DNA of 14,438 bases. It comes from Entrophospora sp. SA101. Its lineage: Eukaryota; Glomeromycota; Glomeromycetes; Entrophosporales; Entrophosporaceae. A program made the translations under genes and the position numbers. Shown here one piece after another: positions 1-8,414 of the stretch. The notes under the pieces are model-generated. The model saw only the letters and a list, made by a program, of their open reading frames with translations, was not told the DNA's origin and made no database searches. Position 1 is the stretch's first letter. Each line of letters begins with the position of its first letter. The stretch is from the NCBI GenBank assembly GCA_958430865.1, contig CAUDNR010004095.1:46991-61428 (forward strand), read 5' to 3'.

Positions 1-1277
1 TAATGAATTTTTCTTTTAAAAACAAAAATCACTCACTCTGTTGTTTTACGTTCACATCTTGGATCATCAGCTTTTGTACATGGTTCTTGTCCAGGTGGAT
101 ATGATTTAGTAGTTTTACTAGTAGATTCTAATTAATTTCATATAAATTAATTATATTAATTATATAAATATAAATACATTAATTCTATAATTAATTGCAC
201 AAAAAGAATTACCTGTGGGTTTATCAATAGGTTTATCAGTTTTATTTAAAAATAAAAATAAAAAGAAAAAGAAAAAGGTTATATAAATATAAATATATTA
301 ATTCTGTAATTAATTGTATTAAACCCAGTCACTACAGTATCTGTTGCTAGATCACTGCTAACTATATTAGTGGCTGGTGTGTCAGAGGTAGTAACACTAA
401 TAAATATATATTTATGATATGATCATATTTATATTTTTAAAAAACTAAATCTAACTATCTATCAAGACATACAAATTCTATTTATATGTGTGTGTCTTTC
501 CTTCAACAAAAAAAGACTTACCAGGATTTGGTGATGGATTTGGTGATGGATTATCGGGTTTTTGTGGTGGATTTGGTGATGGATCTGGTGATGGATTTGG
601 TGATGGATTTGGTGATGGATTTGGTGCTGGATTATCAGGACTTGGTGCTGGATTATCAGGACTTGGTGCTGGATTATCAGGATTTGGTGCTGGATTATCA
701 GGACTTGGTGCTGGATTATCAGGACTTGGTGCTGGATTATCAGGACTTGGTGCTGGATTATCAGGACTTGGTGCTGGCTTATCAGGGCTTGGTGCTGGCT
801 TATCAGGACTTGGTGCTGGCTTATCAGGACTTGGTGCTGGCTTATCAGGACTTGGTGCTGGATTATCTGGCTTTGGTGCTGGGTTATCTGGCTTTGGTGG
901 TGGGTTATCTGGTTTTGGTGGTGGGTTATCTGGTTTTGGTGGTGGGTTATCTGGCTTTGCTATAAAATAAATAAATAAAACATCATTTTTTTGATTTAAG
1001 AAATAAAAACAAAGAAAATAAACAAATGATAATTGTGATCATCCATTGTTGGTTTTAGTGGTGCCATAAAATAATTAAATAAAACATCATCTTTTGTTCA
1101 AGAAATAAAAACAAAGAAAATAAAATGATAATTACGATTATCCGGTGGCGGATCTTGTCTTTTTTGTAAATGTCCAATATTAGCTGATTGAATTGGACTT
1201 GTAAACTGAAGGATGAAAATGAAACTTATCAGGAGTATTATAAATGTCATCAATATCTTTGGGTTTGTTTTGTTCAT
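1..1277 (-). CDS. Copy A: secreted proline-rich repeat protein, partial (3' end beyond left edge)
   Basis: Paralogue of the complete gene at 11267-13909. Exon 1 (1136-1277) gives a signal peptide starting MNKTNPKILM, then HLQKRQDPPPDN; the Lys-Arg looks like a Kex2-type propeptide site. The exon ends in phase 1 at a GTAATTATC donor. After a 176-nt intron (960-1135), exon 2 (522-959, 146 codons) encodes about sixteen heptads of the PDNPPPK / PDNPAPS / PDKPAPS type, then PSPNP units, ending at GTAAGTC. A later exon at 37-127 encodes YPPGQEPCTKADDPRC, homologous to copy B's two-cysteine exon, with donor GTGAGTG at 31-36. Between 128 and 521 the structure is unclear: a TDKPIDKPT coding stretch at 213-240 has a donor but no visible acceptor, and a VSSDLATDTVV-like stretch lies near 340-380. 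The gene may therefore be alternatively spliced or starting to decay. A cell-wall or matrix role is inferred from architecture. Confidence 0.75.
624..959 (-). repeat. 21-nt coding minisatellite, about 16 units (PDNPPPK/PDNPAPS heptads)
   Basis: Direct tandem array of 21-nt units within exon 2 of copy A, with gradual drift: PPPK units at the exon start, PAPK and then PAPS in the middle, PDK variants towards the far end. Degenerate PSPN hexanucleotide-pair units follow down to 522. Plus-strand frames over the array are open only because the units contain no stop on either strand. Confidence 0.9.
1037..1063 (-). other. Fossil microexon inside copy A intron 1
   Basis: These 27 nt align with the microexons of copy B and would encode PPLKPTMDD in phase 1. 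The intron sequences on both sides match the copy B introns (CTTGAAC-like core, TTTATTT tracts). The acceptor position reads GG instead of AG (CC at 1064-1065) and the donor position reads AC instead of GT (GT at 1035-1036). Both splice signals are therefore lost, and two introns plus a microexon have merged into one 176-nt intron. Confidence 0.75.
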
Positions 1278-2040
1278 TTTCGTTCTTTGATTAATAATAA
1301 ATAAATAAATAATAATAATAATAGGAATAAAAGCTTCAATAATATATGTATATTTGTATTTAATTTTTTTTGTGTGGTTATTTATGAAAAAATTGCTTTA
1401 AAAAAAAAAAATTTCGAGAAAAAAATGAAATTTTCGCTTTGGACCCTTAAACGGGAAAAAATATTTTTTTTTGTTTAGGAAATTTATTTTAATATTTGAA
1501 AATTTGATTGGCCCGAATAAAATTATATCGATTCTAGAATGATCTACATGTTTATTTCACACAAATAATTATTATATATAGTAAAAAAGTGAACTTTAAA
1601 AATTTTGTAACTTTACACAAAAATTCTATTTCATCGAATATGCCTTTTTAATATTACCATTACCAGAATTTGATGTACAAAGCGAAATTATTTATATATT
1701 TGTTACACGAGTTAAATCGAAAATTTAATCTCTCCTTTAAGTCTTTTTATGATTAAGAGGTAGTTTTTGCTGTTGGAGACATTTAGTCATCAAAGTATGT
1801 TTGTGATTTCGCGAAACGTCAAGACAGTTAATGATGTGCCATTAGAAATGATTGGAAGGCTTGTACGCAAAAATCAATCATGTGATAAATTGATGACAAA
1901 AGATAAAGTTACACGATATTTTTTTAACTTGTGGCTTTTTGTTTGTAAATATTATTATTATGAGGTAAAAATTAGACAATCTACTATATATGATAAAAAA
2001 AAATCATTAACTGGGATTTAATCACATGATAATATGTATA
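1278..2040. other. Upstream region of copy A, duplicated upstream of copy C
   Basis: No gene is supported here. Several blocks match the DNA upstream of copy C at 7860-8225: AGTATGTTTRTRATTTCG, CAAGAC, and ATCATGTGATAAATTGATGAC at about 1878-1898 versus 8098-8118. A GAATT...TGTACAA block at about 1660-1690 matches 7970-7990. The duplication therefore carried several hundred bases of upstream DNA. An 84-codon plus-strand open frame at 1767-2021 is not preserved in the copy C homologue. Confidence 0.6.
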
Positions 2041-2462
2041 TCCAAAAAAAAAATATCAATCAATATATTAATATATTAATATTAATATATGAATTTTGTT
2101 TTTTTATTGGGCAAAAAATTAAATTTATGAATTAGAAGCCTTAATGTTTCTTATGCCATTTTTTCATTTAGCGATGGTTGAAATTTTTATTCTTTTTTGA
2201 AATTCTTTTAAATTTTTATTGATTCTTCCACCCAGAATCTCTAACAATATATTAGGATCCCTCGATTTATTACTACTAAAGATTCCTTTAATATAATATA
2301 AATTACAAAATTTTTATTCTATTGAATACAATAATACAAATTCATATTAATAATACCAGATTTAAATCCACCACGTTGAATTAATAAACAAGCATGTATA
2401 AATAACAATCAACATTTTTAATATCCAAATTATATAACGTTTGAAATACATAACCTTGGCTA
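2041..2462. other. AT-rich intergenic DNA, nothing recognised
   Basis: Low-complexity AT-rich DNA with an ATATTAATATATTAATATTAATAT palindromic tract near 2060-2090. No coding or repeat structure beyond this could be supported. Confidence 0.5.
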
Positions 2463-2736
2463 ACATTGTAGTTCTTCAAAAAACAGCTCTACGGCTAAAT
2501 GACTAATTATTGTTATGCGACCATCAAAGAAAAAAAATCCAACATCAATAACAAAGTGCCCTAGTCGGTACTATTAATAATAATTTCTATTGTATATTTG
2601 TATTGATAAAACAATATATACAATAAGAATTATTATTAATAATAGTATCATTATCTGTTACCATACAATTAGGGTATTTTTGGTGGTCGCGTAACAATAA
2701 ATCCATCATTTAACTATAGATTTGTTTAAACAATGT
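2463..2736. mobile_element. Foldback (long inverted repeat) element
   Basis: The left half, starting ACATTGTAG at 2463, is the imperfect reverse complement of the right half ending at 2736. Shared blocks from the outer end inward are ACATTGT, GYTAAATGA, TTATTGTTAYGCGACCAYCAAA, CCCTA and ACTATTAATAATAAT, then TATTGTATAT beside a loop of roughly 17 nt near 2600. Arms are about 125 nt. No protein is encoded. This is the form of a MITE or foldback transposon; the superfamily is not identified because no clear target duplication was seen. Confidence 0.7.
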
Positions 2737-2991
2737 TGTATACAATAAAAGCTATTGTTAGTAAAGGTGTTCGTAGTACGACACGGCAGTCAAACGCTAT
2801 AATTAAATTTTTTGTCAAAACGGATTTTTAAATTTTTGCTTCACGTATAAAAAACATTAAAATCTTCTTATGTGTACCGTTCATCCGCTGTGACAATGTT
2901 TGACTGTAAGCTTACTTATATGGCATACGGCACTTGCCATTGTCATATGCCATATGCTGTAACCCTCAGGTGTTCATATGTTGCTTATTAC

Positions 2992-3072
2992 CCATTAATA
3001 ATACCAACTAGAATATTTTTGATGGTCATATAACAATCATTCGTTGTAAGAAAACAAATATCAACACATTGT
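2992..3072. repeat. Third, solitary copy of the foldback arm
   Basis: This stretch carries CCATTAATAATACC, ACTAG, TTTTTGATGGTCATATAACAAT and a terminal ACATTGT. It matches the right arm of the foldback element at 2463-2736 in the same orientation. Between the two lies DNA with its own small inverted repeats (CAGTCAAAC at about 2786 with GTTTGACTG at about 2898, and ATATGGCA with TGCCATAT near 2917-2953). The whole 2463-3072 block may be a larger or nested element. Confidence 0.55.
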
Positions 3073-3390
3073 ATTAATAAAAATTCTTAATGAATGAGTA
3101 AAATGAAATAAGCCGACAGTTCTAATTGCTTATTAACCCTTCCATTTTTTAAAATATAATATAAGCTAGTAAAAACAGCAACGATAATAACAGCAACAAT
3201 AACGATGATACTTCAAAGATTATTTTTCTTTACTGAAAACGAAATACTTTTTCATTATCAGAAGACTGCCACCAATAATGAGAAAATGATCCATAATGTA
3301 ATTTGTTTACTTCTTCCTTCAATGCTTCTGACTGTTTGGGAAAATTAAAAACAATACAAGTCTTCTTGCTCTTAAAACTAAAGACATCTG
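3073..3390. other. Intergenic DNA, nothing recognised
   Basis: No convincing coding frame or repeat was found. CTTAAAACTAAAG at about 3370 recurs at about 3880 and brackets the minisatellite-like block between them. Confidence 0.4.
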
Positions 3391-3860
3391 CTGTAATTGG
3401 TTATTTGCGGCAATGGTAACTACCATATAAAATATTTACGGCTGCCGCAAATAAATACGGCCGCAAATAAAATATGACTACCGTAAATAGATAAGACTGC
3501 CGCAAATATTTACGGCTTTCTGCAAACAGATATGGCTGCCGCAAATTGCTACGGCTGCTGCAAATTTATCTTTTCACTGTAAGTGAATGACCTCATCAAT
3601 TACAATTAAAAAATTCAGTTTACTGCGGATAACAAATCATTCAAGAAAATTTTCGCATGACTAATATGACTAATAATATTAATGACAATTATTGAAAACT
3701 ATTTCCTGCAGACGTAGTTATTTCCAGCAGTCATAGTTACTTGCGGTAGCCATATTTATTTATCTATTCACCATAGTTATTTGTGACAGTTGTAATTATT
3801 TACGGCAAATAGTAGCTACTAGCAGCTATTTATGGCAATGGTAGCTCCTGGCCCAATCAT
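3391..3860. repeat. Inverted array of degenerate GGCTGCCGCAAATA motifs
   Basis: From about 3400 to 3570 the plus strand repeats a motif like TACGGCTGCCGCAAATA, with variants ATGACTACCGTAAATA, AGACTGCCGCAAATA and TGGCTGCCGCAAATT. After a spacer of about 130 nt, from about 3705 to 3850, the same motif returns in reverse complement, as in TTGCGGTAGCCATATTT and TTACGGCAAATAGTAGC. The block is thus two opposed arrays that could form a large cruciform. The outer flanks carry direct copies of CTTAAAACTAAAG and GGCAATGGTARCT. No protein is encoded. Confidence 0.7.
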
Positions 3861-4061
3861 CTACGGCAAGTGTCTTTACTTAAAACTAAAGCCATCGCAA
3901 TTTTACACTTTTTCAACACATAGTAATGTATGTGCCATGCATATTACTTCCATTGTCAGTAATAAAAGTAATCTTTTTATCTAAACCTGTTTAGTATTTC
4001 TGCTTCTAATATATTTTTTTATTAGTATGCCTAGGACCCCAGAAACTATATGGATAGGTTA

Positions 4062-4263
4062 CCCTAAAATTTTCAAAATTTACTAACGAATTTACCCAAG
4101 CTGGTAATAATCCTTTAGCTTTAATAACCCAAAAAGAGATTATTTAAAAATTGATCAATTTTTACTTTGTACAAAAAAAATTACAAACATTCAATGAATC
4201 TTGGGACACTGATGGAAAATCACCAGAATCATAACAATTGAAATTTGAATTAGTAGCAAAATA
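4062..4263 (+). pseudogene. Decayed coding stretch of unknown family
   Basis: One plus-strand frame reads as plausible protein: KFTNEFTQAGNNPLALITQK, then VQKKLQTFNESWDTDGKSPE, then QLKFELVAK, interrupted by two TAA codons and ended by a third. Composition is protein-like (Asn, Gln, Glu, Lys with interspersed hydrophobics), unlike the random AT-rich frames nearby. No start codon, splice structure or known domain is recognised. It is best read as a remnant of a dead gene or transposon ORF. Confidence 0.4.
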
Positions 4264-4707
4264 ATATATTACCTGTAAAGATTTGATATGCAAGTTTCAC
4301 CTAATTCACATTTTTGTAAAAATAATCCTTCTGTAATCATTATATAAAGTATTTTTCTCTTAATAAATAAAGCATTACTTATCATCATTTTTAGGATTAA
4401 TATAAATTGCATCATCCGAATAATGATAATACCAGGACCATGCAGAAATAAATTTAAGGAACTGACTTTTAACAAAGCCACATAATGATATCTTTCCTAT
4501 GAGTAAAAGATGAGGAATTTGAAAATAAGCAACCCTTTTCCATGGATGATAACGGCTTCATCCAGGGTGTTGTGGAAAATTTTAGCATTTGAGTCTCTAC
4601 TTGGTCCCCTTTTCTTGTGTGTGTGCTTTCCAATTGCACACAATACAAGTTGTAGGCTCTTTGAAAAATCATTCCCAAAAAGATGAAATGAATAAATCTG
4701 ATATTAA
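4264..4707. other. Intergenic DNA with two small minus-strand open frames, not called
   Basis: Two short minus-strand frames (4269-4481, 4469-4678) overlap slightly and show no recognisable domain, splice signal or homology to anything else in the window. GC content around 4540-4640 is higher than in its surroundings, so this may be part of an old coding remnant, but no reading could be supported. Confidence 0.35.
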
Positions 4708-5000
4708 TTATGAACAGGGTTGGTATTGAACGTGTTCAAGGTGTGTTGTGACTTGGTGTTCTTGATGATGGAAATCAGGTGGAGGTTGAATTGGTGGTGA
4801 ATTTGATTGGGATGGTTGATTATCACTTTGAGTTAGTGATCGAGATAGTGGAGTTGGAGTTGCTTGAGCGAAGGTTGTGTGGTGATGCTGTTGTTGATCT
4901 TACACTTAATATTACGTGTAGATTATTGTCAGCATATGGTGGTGGTGGATTTGGATCTACAGCTAACGCAACCCTGATCATAGGTGTCAGATTTAATAAA
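4708..5000 (-). pseudogene. Possible C-terminal coding remnant, Pro/Gln/Ser-rich
   Basis: A minus-strand frame of 4708-4899 reads TFAQATPTPLSRSLTQSDNQ, PPIQPPPDFHHQEHQ and LEHVQYQPCS before a stop. This low-complexity Pro/Gln/Ser/His composition is typical of real disordered tails. Upstream, another frame reads VALAVDPNPPPPYADNNLHV at about 4915-4980. The two frames do not join directly. Either a short intron lies between them (GT at about 4917 to an AG near 4890, only about 28 nt) or there is a frameshift. No start codon or domain is recognised, and 96 codons of plus-strand frame over the same DNA look like its antisense shadow. Confidence 0.35.
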
Positions 5001-5010
5001 ATTTCCCTTA

Positions 5011-5762
5011 TACAAACAAGCAAGCGTCATGCAATTGCAAACCTCATAACTATAGAATTTTTTCTATAGGCAAGGCAACTGAACAAGTTGGGAGGCTTCA
5101 GACAAGCAAAATGCTTTAATACAATATGATTAATAAACTTTAGAGCATCGTTACCCCTCCCTAACGTTTAATTACATTCTCATATCATCGGGTGATCAAG
5201 TCAGATTAGCCTTTTTCACAAGGAAGATGTGAACAATTGTAATATTTTAAATATTCGAGTCCTGAATATCTAACATTGCATATCGAATCGACTTTTAGCG
5301 TTCCCGGATTGTCCAAGAGTAGATTTCTATGTATGTGTGATATACACACACACACACACATATATTTAATGCTTATAATCATTTTAATGATAATAATGAA
5401 TGCTTGCACAAAACAAATATACCAATTGTCTGTTTGTTATCACATGCGACAAGGAATATTATTTCCAACTTTTACATTTCCTTATTGAAAGGAGAGTGCT
5501 TGAATAAGCTTCTCCTTACTATCTCTACCCTGATTCTGCAGAATACATTTAAAATTATAGACATCCTACCTTTTTATTAAGTGTGTCCAATGAGACAACT
5601 AACTGGCTGTTTGCTGGCAACACTGTGGGAGAAGTCTAGCTGGGATGGCCAGGATTCACAGAAGAACCACGCACCAACTGAGGCATAGGATTTGGTATGC
5701 GTTATCAGTTGGGAACATGTATTTTAATAATAATAATAATAATAATAATTTTAAATAATGTT
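5011..5762. other. Intergenic DNA with microsatellites and a weak inverted repeat
   Basis: Contains an (AC)n run at about 5344-5360 and an (AAT)n run at about 5725-5750. TATCAGTTGGGAACATG near 5703-5718 is approximately repeated in inverted form near 5791-5810 (GTTCCCATGATATAACTGAT), so a small hairpin element may straddle the AAT run. No gene is supported. Confidence 0.45.
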
Positions 5763-5971
5763 CCACAGGGATCAATTATTTATATCCACGTTCCCATGAT
5801 ATAACTGATTTACCCCATGGAGACCAAAACCCTGTATGAGAAGGTGTTTATTTAGCAATTAAAATTGAAAATCGTTTTGTATAAATCATCACAGATGAGA
5901 AATTTTTAATTCCAAAAAATGATTTGAGAGTTAAATCATTTATTAAAATTGGTGTCATAAATTCTATATAG
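5763..5971 (+). pseudogene. Decayed coding stretch of unknown family
   Basis: One plus-strand frame reads INYLYPRSHDITDLPHGDQN, then EGVYLAIKIENRFV, then IITDEKFLIPKNDLRVKSFI, with a TGA and a TAA inside and a TAG at the end. A TGA from CGA and a TAA from CAA would restore Arg and Gln, so C-to-T decay is a simple explanation. No known domain is recognised. A possible terminal exon of the same gene lies at 6233-6309. Confidence 0.45.
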
Positions 5972-6232
5972 TAGAAATTTTTTCAAAAAAAAAATAGTAT
6001 TGTTACATTATAGACAAGGTTCCTAGGAATTAAAAACATTTTAAAAATTTTTTTTTGTAGTTTTTTGCTTCCAAAGTTATAAACGTTTAATGTGATTGGA
6101 GTGAGTAATGATAATAATAAAACCGGCGGGCACGTGCACTAATTTATTTAATTTGTAATAATAAAGCAGGTGCAGTAATCATCAATTAATATTAATATTA
6201 ATATTAAATAGTTACTAAACTTTTCTTTTTTA

Positions 6233-6309
6233 GTCGCGAAAAATTACATGCAAGCAAGTAGAAATATTAGGAAAAGATTTATTCGTTCCACAACATGATA
6301 ATGATGAAT
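6233..6309 (+). pseudogene. Possible terminal exon of the decayed gene upstream
   Basis: After a CTTTTTTAG acceptor, the sequence reads SRKITCKQVEILGKDLFVPQ then HDNDE and a TGA stop, which looks like a natural acidic C-terminus. A GTGAGT donor at about 6101 would give an intron of about 130 nt, but the DNA before that donor carries stops in every frame. The link to the 5763-5971 remnant is therefore only suggested by position and strand. Confidence 0.25.
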
Positions 6310-6347
6310 GACAGATCTATTTTTACTATACTTTTTTTACGACTTTA

Positions 6348-6640
6348 TCAAAATTTTGCATTAACCTTTTCCAATCTTTTATATTCTTCTTTAGAAATCT
6401 TTAATTGGACGTAGTCAAAACCGTGAATATCCAAGTTTTTTGATGAAGGAGCTTTACTCATTGCAACGTATATTGTCCTTCAGCAAACATGTTCTCATCA
6501 ACCAATATTCAACATTACATGCGGGCAGGGTCAACCCTTATGTTTTGTAGATGGTCAAGTCAAAAACGTTTTGAAGGGAGAGCTGCTTTCTTGATGCTCT
6601 CCTACTTTTCGTAAAGTCGACCACATTACATTCGTTAAAA
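6348..6640 (-). pseudogene. Pif1-like helicase C-terminal relic (Helitron-type or dispersed Pif1)
   Basis: Reading the minus strand from about 6630: RASRKQLSLQNVFDLT, IYKT, a TAA, GLTLPACNVE. This matches the late Pif1 helicase motif usually written (I/M)HKSQGLTL, with CAA (Gln) mutated to TAA. After a frameshift come DENMFAEGQ and, after a missing base, YVAMSKAPSSKNLDIHGFD at about 6430-6470. This matches motif VI, GQxYVALSR. The reading ends KISKEEYKRLEK and a stop at 6348. Order and spacing fit the last 100 residues of a Pif1-family ATP-dependent DNA helicase. In such genomes these are commonly carried by Helitron transposons or by expanded Pif1 families. The nonsense codon and two frameshifts make it inactive. 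No N-terminal helicase motifs were found upstream. Confidence 0.75.
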
Positions 6641-7479
6641 AATCCTTTATATTGAACCTCCCTGAATGTAGTTAGGCTTGTTTTATATAGGGCGCTTCCA
6701 CTTATCACACTGTCGGTAGAAGAAACAGTCTTGATGAAGCATGTAGATAAAAAAATGGAAGCGTGTTTTTCTTTATTCGGGGTTTTTTAATGAATTACTT
6801 TATTTTATTTTTAAGAAATTTATTTTTATAAATTAACAGGACAATATATGCTAGTACTATGACTTAAGGAAAGGAAAGAAAAGAATCCGTTACTACTATT
6901 TATTATTGTTGTTATTATATATACAAGGACTAAGGAAAAATAGATTGATAGGGAAAAAAATTATTAATTGGATTGGATTAGTAATTATTTTATTCGAATT
7001 ATCAAACTATTTGTTTTATTCATTTTATCCAAATAAACTTTCAATGTAATTCGAACACTCGAATTCATAACGAATAAAACAAATCATTCGAATGAACCTT
7101 ATTTGAAAACCTAATACAAGTTCTATATAAAAAAGGTTTCGACTGGGGATTTTAAACACGACAGGGTTTCAGATTTCGGCATAGGGTTTCGGATTCGGCA
7201 TCAGTTTCGAACTTAAATTTCGGACTTTCAGATTCAGCCATATCCTTGAGAGGTTTTAGCCGCATGTATTTATAATGAGTCATAAATAAAGTCATTTTTA
7301 TTAAAATAATTGTTTAATGAAAAGTTTAAATTTTGTAAAATCTTGTTTTATGATTTTAAATTGAAATTTTTATATTATTTTATAAAATTCGATTACATAA
7401 ATTAAAAATTAATTTTTATTATAAAATTTATATAGCAAGCAACAAATTATCACACTTCAAAATAGGATTGTTGATGCAT
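6641..7479. other. AT-rich intergenic DNA with dispersed repeats
   Basis: CGCTTCCA at about 6690 and TGGAAGCG at about 6755 form a small hairpin. Degenerate TTTCGGATTCGGCAT-like units occupy about 7136-7250. No gene is supported. Confidence 0.45.
6990..7105. repeat. Palindromic TTCGAATAAA-type element
   Basis: ATTCGAATTATCAAACTATTTGTTTTATTC on the left is approximately the reverse complement of CGAATAAAACAAATCATTCGAAT on the right, with a centre near 7050. A related block with the same motif lies at 10984-11130. The pair suggests a dispersed, noncoding foldback family. Confidence 0.5.
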
Positions 7480-7808
7480 TTTGGTCTACAGAGTGGTGTT
7501 GTTGCATCTGGGGTTGTTCTATAATAATAAACAACATTTTTTGATCCAAGAAATAAAAACGAAAAACTGAATAAACGGATAATAATTACAAGCTGGTAGT
7601 GCTATAAAATAAATAAATAAATATCATTCTTGTTCAAGAAATAAAAATGAAGAAAATAAACAAATGATAATTACGATTATTCGGTGGTGGATCTTGTCTT
7701 TTTTGTAAACGTTCAATATATTGGTTGATTGAATTGGGCTTGTAAACTGAGGGACGAAAATAAGACTCATCAGGAGTATTATAAATGTCATCAATATCTT
7801 TTGTTCAT
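7480..7808 (-). pseudogene. Copy C: 5' fragment of the proline-rich protein family, frameshifted
   Basis: The exon 1 homologue (7675-7808) keeps the family start context and the signal-peptide coding DNA, but lacks ten bases after ATGAACAAA relative to copy A, giving a TGA at codon 6. It also carries a two-base AT insertion before the QKR region. The GTAATTATC donor, a 73-nt intron (7602-7674), a 12-nt microexon-like piece (7590-7601) and a second intron (7519-7589) are still visible. Next comes a short TTPDATTP-like repeat that breaks off near 7480. The cysteine exon and GPI-tail exon are absent. It is a dead partial duplicate lying between copies A and B. Confidence 0.8.
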
Positions 7809-8229
7809 TTTCGTTCTTTGATTAATAATAATAAAAAACAAATAAAAACTTCAATAATTTTTTCTTTTTATGAAAAAAGTTAAATTATCGCGCAATTATA
7901 GGAATGATATACCGACCTCTTTTTCACAATCAGGTTCTGGACCCTTTGCTGTTACTATTACCTGAATTATTGTACAACATAGAGTTATTTTTGTTCTTGT
8001 TATGATTACTATTAGAGGCCAAGTATGTTTATAATTTCGTGAAATATCAAGACGGTGATGAAAGCATTGAAAAGTTGGAAGGTTTGAAGGCAAAAGTTAA
8101 TCATGTGATAAATTGATGACTTTAAGAATTGAATGATGTTATTTTTACTGCAACTTTATGTCGTTTACTTTTTACACTATCTTCATTTCAAGATTTCAAC
8201 TTGTGCTTTTGTTTGTAAAGTATGTTTAT
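7809..8229. other. Upstream region of copy C, shared with copy A
   Basis: Collinear with 1300-1960 upstream of copy A, at reduced identity and with indels. The 65-codon minus-strand frame here is not conserved in copy A and is not called as a gene. Confidence 0.55.
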
Positions 8230-8406
8230 TAGTGTTGGTTGCCAAAACTATTTTGAAGAGGTGAAAGTCAAAACTAAAATTAAAAGTTATATGTCAAAAC
8301 TAAATCAAAAGTCAATAGTCAAAAATCAAAACTAGTTTCGACTTATGGCGAAACCTTTTGACTTTCACACGGTTGCAAAACTCTCAAGTTTTGGAAACCA
8401 ACACTA
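8230..8406. mobile_element. hAT-type miniature inverted-repeat element (177 bp)
   Basis: The ends are TAGTGTTGGTTGCCAAAACT and, in reverse complement, TAGTGTTGGTTTCCAAAACT, with a subterminal GTGAAAGTCAAAA block in both arms. The element is flanked by a perfect 8-bp direct duplication, ATGTTTAT, at 8222-8229 and 8407-8414. An 8-bp duplication with termini of the YARNG form is the established signature of hAT transposons. There is no transposase, so it is non-autonomous. The interior has AAAACTAAA/AGTCAAAA-type simple repeats. Confidence 0.9.
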
Positions 8407-8414
8407 ATGTTTAT

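Noticed and set aside
486..970. Two plus-strand open frames of about 160 codons (Leu/Tyr/Asp- or Gly/Leu/Ser-rich)
   Set aside because: They are antisense shadows of the 21-nt coding repeats of copy A exon 2. The minus strand has matching splice sites, phase and paralogy; the plus frames start and end in intron sequence.
1767..2021. 84-codon plus-strand open frame
   Set aside because: The homologous DNA upstream of copy C does not keep the frame, and composition matches noncoding surroundings.
2880..2960. A possible tRNA or small structured RNA at the ATATGGCA...TGCCATAT palindrome
   Set aside because: No cloverleaf, anticodon arm or A/B-box pattern could be made out; the palindrome sits within the foldback-element region.
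4779..5069. 96-codon plus-strand open frame
   Set aside because: The opposite strand reads a more natural Pro/Gln/Ser-rich protein tail with a stop; the plus frame runs into AT-rich noncoding DNA.
5206..5488. Overlapping open frames of about 70 codons on both strands
   Set aside because: They cover an AC microsatellite and AT-rich DNA and have no domain or splice support.
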